A stretch of 64,000 bases of DNA from Megaleporinus macrocephalus. Taxonomy: Eukaryota > Chordata > Actinopteri > Characiformes > Anostomidae. The notes beneath the pieces were generated by a model. It was not told the origin of the DNA. It did no database searches and was given only the letters and a program-made list of their open reading frames with translations. Below are positions 58,771-64,000 of this stretch, in pieces; position 1 is the stretch's first letter; the number at the start of each line of letters is the position of its first letter. The stretch covers positions 7,567,462-7,631,461 of the forward strand of contig CM038720.1 of NCBI GenBank assembly GCA_021613375.1. The letters are read 5' to 3'. Both the position numbers and the translations under genes were made by a program.

Positions 58771-59830
58771 TGAGGTTTGAAAACCAGCTGGAGATCTTAT
58801 TTCATTTTCAAAAAATTATTTTTTGTCAATTATTTTTGGTATATTTTCACACCTGTATTTTTCTATTAAAAAAAATTATCCTTTAATTTTGTAATGATAT
58901 TTTACATCGATAATTCATACTAATTCCCTCGAGCATTGAAATTGTTTCATTACTTTTATTTATTGTTAATGTAATAACTACTTTAGCCCTTAAATACTGT
59001 TGTAATTACTGTTGTAGTCTGTTGTACTTGTGTATTACCTATGTGTTTGTTTGCTTGCTCCCTACATTCCCTGGCAAAAGAAATATTGTATATAAAAATT
59101 ATGTGTACATACAACCTCTTTTTTTCGGTAACTGTATCCCTGTCGGTTACCATCGTTAACATATGTGAAACTGGAACTGTAAAAACGTATATATGGGGAT
59201 TGGGTCCAGCTCCCCCCCCAAAACCTACTAGCAGGATAAAGAGGAAAAAAATGAATAGATGGATGGATGTTATATAAATGTATATATTATAATTGTAATT
59301 AATTATGTATGATACATTTAACATCAGTCTTACTATACACCTCTTTGCCTGGAGGCTGATGTTATTAACTGATGTGGAAATATGACCATTGATAAATAAG
59401 GAAAAGGAAAATCATTTATTTATTAAAGGAATATCATATTTAGTGTAAAAATAAAAAAAGAAGCTTTATCAGGCTGGTGCATACTTTCACACACATAGCT
59501 TTTCATAATCCTCCAACAGGTATGAATGAATCCTCAGGCAACAAGTTCACAGCCTCTGTTTCAATGAGATATTTCATTTAGCTACTAATGGAGAACAATC
59601 CGATCACATATAAACTGATATCCCCCCTGATACAACCCCTACAACACAGCCTATCTGGAATACCTAGGCAAATGCAGACCTCCAGGAAGAAGTAACTCTG
59701 CCAGCCGTGCTTTTAGTTCAAGCCTGCAATTACTACTAACGGCAGATACCCTCTATACAACATTCACAAGTGTTTTATTCACGTGTGTCCTCGCATCGAT
59801 GAATATAAATTAGTATTTTAGTGTTATTTT
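58770..59830. other. AT-rich intergenic DNA, no gene
   Basis: Low-complexity AT-rich sequence. The only notable string is TGGGTCCAGCTCCCCCCCCA near 59200. No domain-bearing frame on either strand. Confidence 0.5.
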
Positions 59831-60140
59831 TAATGTGAACACAGACTGTGAGCCAGAAGACCACCAGAACTCTACTCACAGCACCTAAAGCTTTCATCGT
59901 TGAGAGATTGAGGAGAACATCTAGCTCTGATCTGAAAACGTCCATAGGTGTTTCTATCCATCCTTCCACTGCGAGAAGACACCTCAACTTTGTGGGTCTG
60001 AAAGGATGTGTAGTTGTTCAAGAAGTTCCTCACTGAGAAAAGGAGATACACACACACCAAACAAAGAAGCTTCTGCTGGTGTTCTCAGAACAGTGGACTG
60101 ACCACCCCAGAGTCCAGAACCTCAACATTACTGAATGTGA
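59830..60140 (+). mobile_element. Tc1-like relic, internally deleted
   Basis: The open frame GVSIHPSTARRHLNFVGLKG resembles the DNA-binding half of Tc1 transposases. About 110 bp later VQNLNITECDW resembles a worn SPDLNIIExxW end. The catalytic middle is absent here and in the copy at 16460, so both descend from one deleted form. Confidence 0.5.
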
Positions 60141-61816
60141 TTGGAATGATCTTATTTATTAGTACTTTATTTACTTATTTATTTATTTTGTGTGGGGAAT
60201 AGTAAAAGCAATGCAGTCAATATACATCATCGAGGAATATACAAAATAGATCCCACAGCAAAGAATGGCAATAAATATAAAACTGTGACGGCGTGTTGCG
60301 GCCTACTCGGTCCATCAGCATACAAAATATATGGCACATAATCCCATTCAAAGCAATTTACCCAGTTCAGACCTGTGCAGTGCAGGTGGGCGGGAAAACC
60401 CACCACTAAACAACAACATTCTGCATCCCAGATGTCCAGCAGGGGGCAGTACCAATCAGGCCAGCTATTGCCTACACGCCACACAGACAGCAATGCATTA
60501 CCAACAGCACAGCTCACCCACCACTGCTAGTTCCAGTCAGACGGGGTTGAAGCTTCTACACCAGCTGATACATGATCTTCCACAGTGGAGGAAGTGACTG
60601 TACTTCTCTACTTCTGTACTTAAGATCTGAAACTAAATACTTTTACTCAGTCACACTTTTTTACTTTATTGTACTCAGTACAGATAGTTTTTGTCTGGCC
60701 AATTAGTGTTACAATGGATTTAAATGATTTGTATTATTTATTTATATTTATTTCTTATGTTTTAGATTACAACATTTCAACAGAATTATGTCAATGCAAA
60801 ATTAAACAGCTCACAATACATTAATTGTATTATTATTATTTTTTGTCTGTTAATCCATTCATTTTTTGCTTTTATATAAGTTTTACATACAGTACAAACA
60901 AGTGAGAATACCAATATATTGTCACTGACCAAAGAAAAACAAGTATCTCAAATATAGCGACTTTACAGAATAGGATAAAAACAACTTTCAACTTTTTACT
61001 TTCAATGTAAGTTAGTGGAACTAAATTTTTTTTCCAAGCTAGTTTGGAGTGTTTCGATTGGCCCAATCATCATAATTGTTTAATATAACGTAAACGGCAG
61101 CTGTCGTGTTTGAATGACGTAGGAAAACAAAAGATACAAAAATGGAGGTACATTTTTTTGGGGAGAGCGACGATATTCATACCAACATTAAAAGGCATTT
61201 CTCCCAAATTAAGCACATAATTTCTGTTTATTTGCTGAATTTAATATTTAGCATATAATGTCCCATAACTTTTTCACAGATCACCTTTTATGCTACATTT
61301 GATTCCTTTTTTAAGTTAAATTCAGTAAATAAACTGTAATTGTGTATTAATATGTGTGATCTCTGCAGAGGATGCATTCACTTATTTAAACTTAAAAAAA
61401 TAATCAAAATTTTGCATTTTAATTGTTGTATATATGTTAAGATGAAGCTATTTGTATATACTGTAGTGCCTTGCTATCCCTTTGCTGTTGTAACACAGTG
61501 AATTTCCCCCCACTGTGGGACTAATAAAGGATTATCTTTTCTTTTTTTTTTCTTTTTTGTTACTCAGTACATCATTGGCTCCATGTGTTCACCTTAAGTA
61601 GCATGTTATTTTTTACACAGTAATCAAACTTTCACTAAAGTACAGTTTCTGTGAACACCACACATATACGTTCTCTTGGATTTTTCCTCTTAAGATCCAC
61701 TTTTCAGCAGCATTCTGTAGTTTTATGTGCCCAAAATGATCTAAATTCAATTACATTTTCCTTTACTAACTTCTATCTATACCTTAATATCTGGTTTTGT
61801 TATTGTGCCTATAAGA

Positions 61817-61820
<4 letters not shown>
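60140..61820. other. Intergenic, no gene recognised
   Basis: Includes a dispersed repeat (61005-61160) and, at 61490-61545, a sequence like the 3' end of fish non-LTR elements (GTGGGACTAATAAAGGATTA). No gene seen. Confidence 0.45.

Positions 61821-61852
<32 letters not shown>
61821..61852. repeat. (TA)n microsatellite
   Basis: Short pure TA tract. Confidence 0.9.
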
Positions 61853-61856
<4 letters not shown>

Positions 61857-61899
61857 CTAGAAAAGTGCATTTCCTGAAGGAACCGCAGGATGGTTGCTC

Positions 61900-62230
61900 A
61901 GAAATGACAAATAGAGGAGTATGTGTGGGTATGTATAGAGGTTTAGAGGTTGGGGTTCTGTCCTGAGTGAGTACACGTAGTTTGGATGCTGTATGTTGAA
62001 CGCAACTGTAATATCTGGCTGCGTTCAAAAATGAATGGGACCCTATGGGAGGAACGAGGGATGATTAAACAACAAATAGAGGATTGTCTGTGGATTAGAG
62101 TTTGTGGATCTGCTCTGAGTGAGTACAGGCAGTTTAGAGGGTGTAGGTTAAATGAAACCATGAGGTTTGGGTGGGACCGAAAATGAATGGGATTCATTCC
62201 TCTTTTTATGAATGGGGATAAAAGAGGAAT
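61900..62230 (+). repeat. Direct repeat, two to three worn copies of about 165 bp
   Basis: AAATAGAGGA, TCTGTCCTGAGTGAGTACA / TCTGCTCTGAGTGAGTACA and AAAATGAATGGGA recur in the same order. Confidence 0.55.
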
Positions 62231-62324
62231 GAAAAAAAAACAACAAACAGACGAGTGCGGGTCAAACCAACAGTATAGTTGTGGTCGGGGGTCTGCCCCG
62301 AGTCAGTGTGTGTGAAACGGTGTC

Positions 62325-62795
62325 TGTGGGTCTAGCAGAAGTGCAGTAGATTGGCGTGCACTTTTCCATTCTATTCATTCTTTATGAGTAAAAATTCATG
62401 AAAAAAATCTTTTGTTTTTTGGAATCTGTGCATCCAATCAAAAGGCTGTATACAAGCCCGAATCACACAATTAGACTGGAAAATCTGGAGTTGGAACAGA
62501 GTTGATATTTCAAAAAATAAGCGGTAAATATCTGGCAGAATGCAAAAACGAATAACAGTATAGCTTCATTTTTAATAGAAGAGCTTCGTTTTATAACAGT
62601 ATAGCTTCATTTTTTAACAGTATAGATTCGTTTTTTGCTTTCTGCCACATCTTTGCCGATTATTTTTTGAAATATCAACTCCGTTCCACCTCCAGATTGT
62701 CCGGTCTGATTTTACCTGGAATGTTTCCCATAGAGAATGAATAGGATGGAAAAGTGCACGCCAATCTACTGAACTTCTGCTCGACCGACAGACAC
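62325..62795. repeat. Large fold-back (inverted-repeat) element
   Basis: The left arm from CAGAAGTGCAGTAGATTGGC and right arm ending GCCAATCTACTGAACTTCTG pair over roughly 200 bp each. The middle carries three short direct repeats of AACAGTATAGCTTCATTTT type. Confidence 0.8.
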
Positions 62796-62799
62796 CATA

Positions 62800-63430
62800 A
62801 TAAGCTTGTGTGCCTTGTTCGAACAGCAGTTAGAGCTGAAACACTGCTTATAACATCAGTGAAAACAGAAACTGGGTGTTAAAACAGTTAACAGTGTTTA
62901 CAATCAATGCCATATTTTGTTTAAAATGAAGTGAAAAAATCATTTTATTTCCTTTATGGCTCCTTTAATGGGTTCTTTAATTTTGTTGATGCTTCATCAG
63001 AGCCATTTATATTTAGGCTTATGACTGTATTAGAAATAAAAGCGGAAGACATTTGGCGTGACAAGCAGTCATCCTGTGGTGGCCGTGGTTGAAGTGTAGA
63101 GAACACCCATCGTGTTAGCTTGACCCACTTTAGCTCAGCAGCTGGTTTTTGTATACATTAGCAAATTATAACTGTGATCAGGTATTTGATTACATGTTCC
63201 AGCATAAAGGCACCAAAAAACTAACATCAAGGAACACTGGCAACTAAGGCGGGCCTAATTAAAGCATAGCATACACTATGCACTGCTCCAGAGAAACTTA
63301 AAGAAGCATTCACAGTGGTGGTGAATGGAACCAGACATCTCAAGAGTTTAAAGGAGTGATGTGTAAGGGGGGGATCTATGATCAGAAATGGAATATATTA
63401 TACAAATCTATGTTATAATTAGTGTAAAAT
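62800..63430. other. Intergenic, no gene recognised
   Basis: Unremarkable AT-rich sequence ending in a fragment of the AAGGGGAATTCCACC family (GGTGGTGAATGGAACCAGAC near 63315). Confidence 0.45.
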
Positions 63431-63439
63431 TACCCATAA

Positions 63440-63770
63440 TTCCAAACAGTTGTAATTTTACTTGTTGTTTAATGGGGGCTGCCACCGCCATGTTTCTACA
63501 GTTGCCCAGAATAGACAAACCATGACTGTAGAGAGTGGCGTTCACGGGTTATGGTTTATGTTGAAGAGGGAACTTGAATGTGGTGACGCTATAACACTGA
63601 CTGGAAAACATGGAAAGAAAACGAATCCTTGTCGAAATGTCGTACGGTAACGCATATTTATCCATACACCAAACGTATTTTCCAGTTCCACCTTAAAAGG
63701 TGCAACAGATATTATAACTTCTCAGGCACCAGAATGTAACTGCACCACCATTTAAGGTGGAACTGGTAAA
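63440..63770. repeat. Second copy of the 4459-type composite repeat
   Basis: GCCATGTTTCTACAGTTGCC, CTGTAGAGAGTGGCGTTCAC, then a palindromic segment at 63684-63770 (CCAGTTCCACCTTAAA and its inverse). Confidence 0.55.
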
Positions 63771-64000
63771 GCCAAACATTTGAATATACAAATTCTGACA
63801 AATGGTAGAACAAACTTGTCAATGAAAAGAAAACATGAAGAAGCAAACTGAGCACTGGAGCAACAGCGTTGAGAGAACTTGATGGCCACTGTAGGGAAGG
63901 AAGGAAGGGATGGGATGGGGAGTTTAGAACCTCAACACTAGAGGTTACACACTGCTCCTTTAATGTCTCTACAAGCTCCCTCACAAAAATGTCATTACGG

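Overview
The window is vertebrate nuclear DNA, almost certainly a teleost fish. Three split genes with canonical GT-AG introns are set in AT-rich DNA full of (TA)n tracts, tRNA-derived SINE remnants, Tc1-like transposons and many small inverted-repeat elements of the hAT and related types. An otophysan fish (characin or catfish relatives) is a guess from repeat style only.

The genes are, in order: aqp11 (aquaporin-11, + strand, 3 exons, 704-3866), clns1a (pICln, the methylosome/Sm-protein chaperone subunit, - strand, about 14635-26234) and rsf1 (remodeling and spacing factor 1, - strand, 16 coding exons, 33641-56761). Order and orientation match the human AQP11-CLNS1A-RSF1 cluster on 11q. All exon borders were read from the sequence and the splice phases agree across every intron: aqp11 gives 266 aa, clns1a 252 aa (stop codon split by the last intron) and rsf1 2047 aa. 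The three genes are neighbours by ancient synteny and do not form a pathway.

Layout: 1-703 aqp11 upstream repeats; 704-3866 aqp11; 3867-14634 intergenic, with a decayed copy of aqp11 exon 3 and several repeat families, including a hAT-like element nested in an older repeat with its target-site duplication visible; 14635-26234 clns1a, whose introns carry a 1.04-kb TIR element ending just before exon 4; 26253-26540 GC-rich clns1a promoter area; 27146-28338 a broken Tc1/mariner element with a DD36E-type catalytic triad; about 28840-33640 probable rsf1 3' UTR; 33641-56761 rsf1; 56880-64000 intergenic, beginning with a tandem array of a roughly 290-bp unit and containing a large fold-back element.

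The most unusual feature is a 45-bp coding minisatellite in rsf1 exon 6. About 26 in-frame copies of a 15-residue charged unit add roughly 390 residues and help make this RSF1 about 600 residues longer than the human protein. I found no evidence for a wholly new biological system. The other points worth following are the split stop codon of clns1a, the aqp11 exon duplication, and minisatellites grown from mobile-element sequence.
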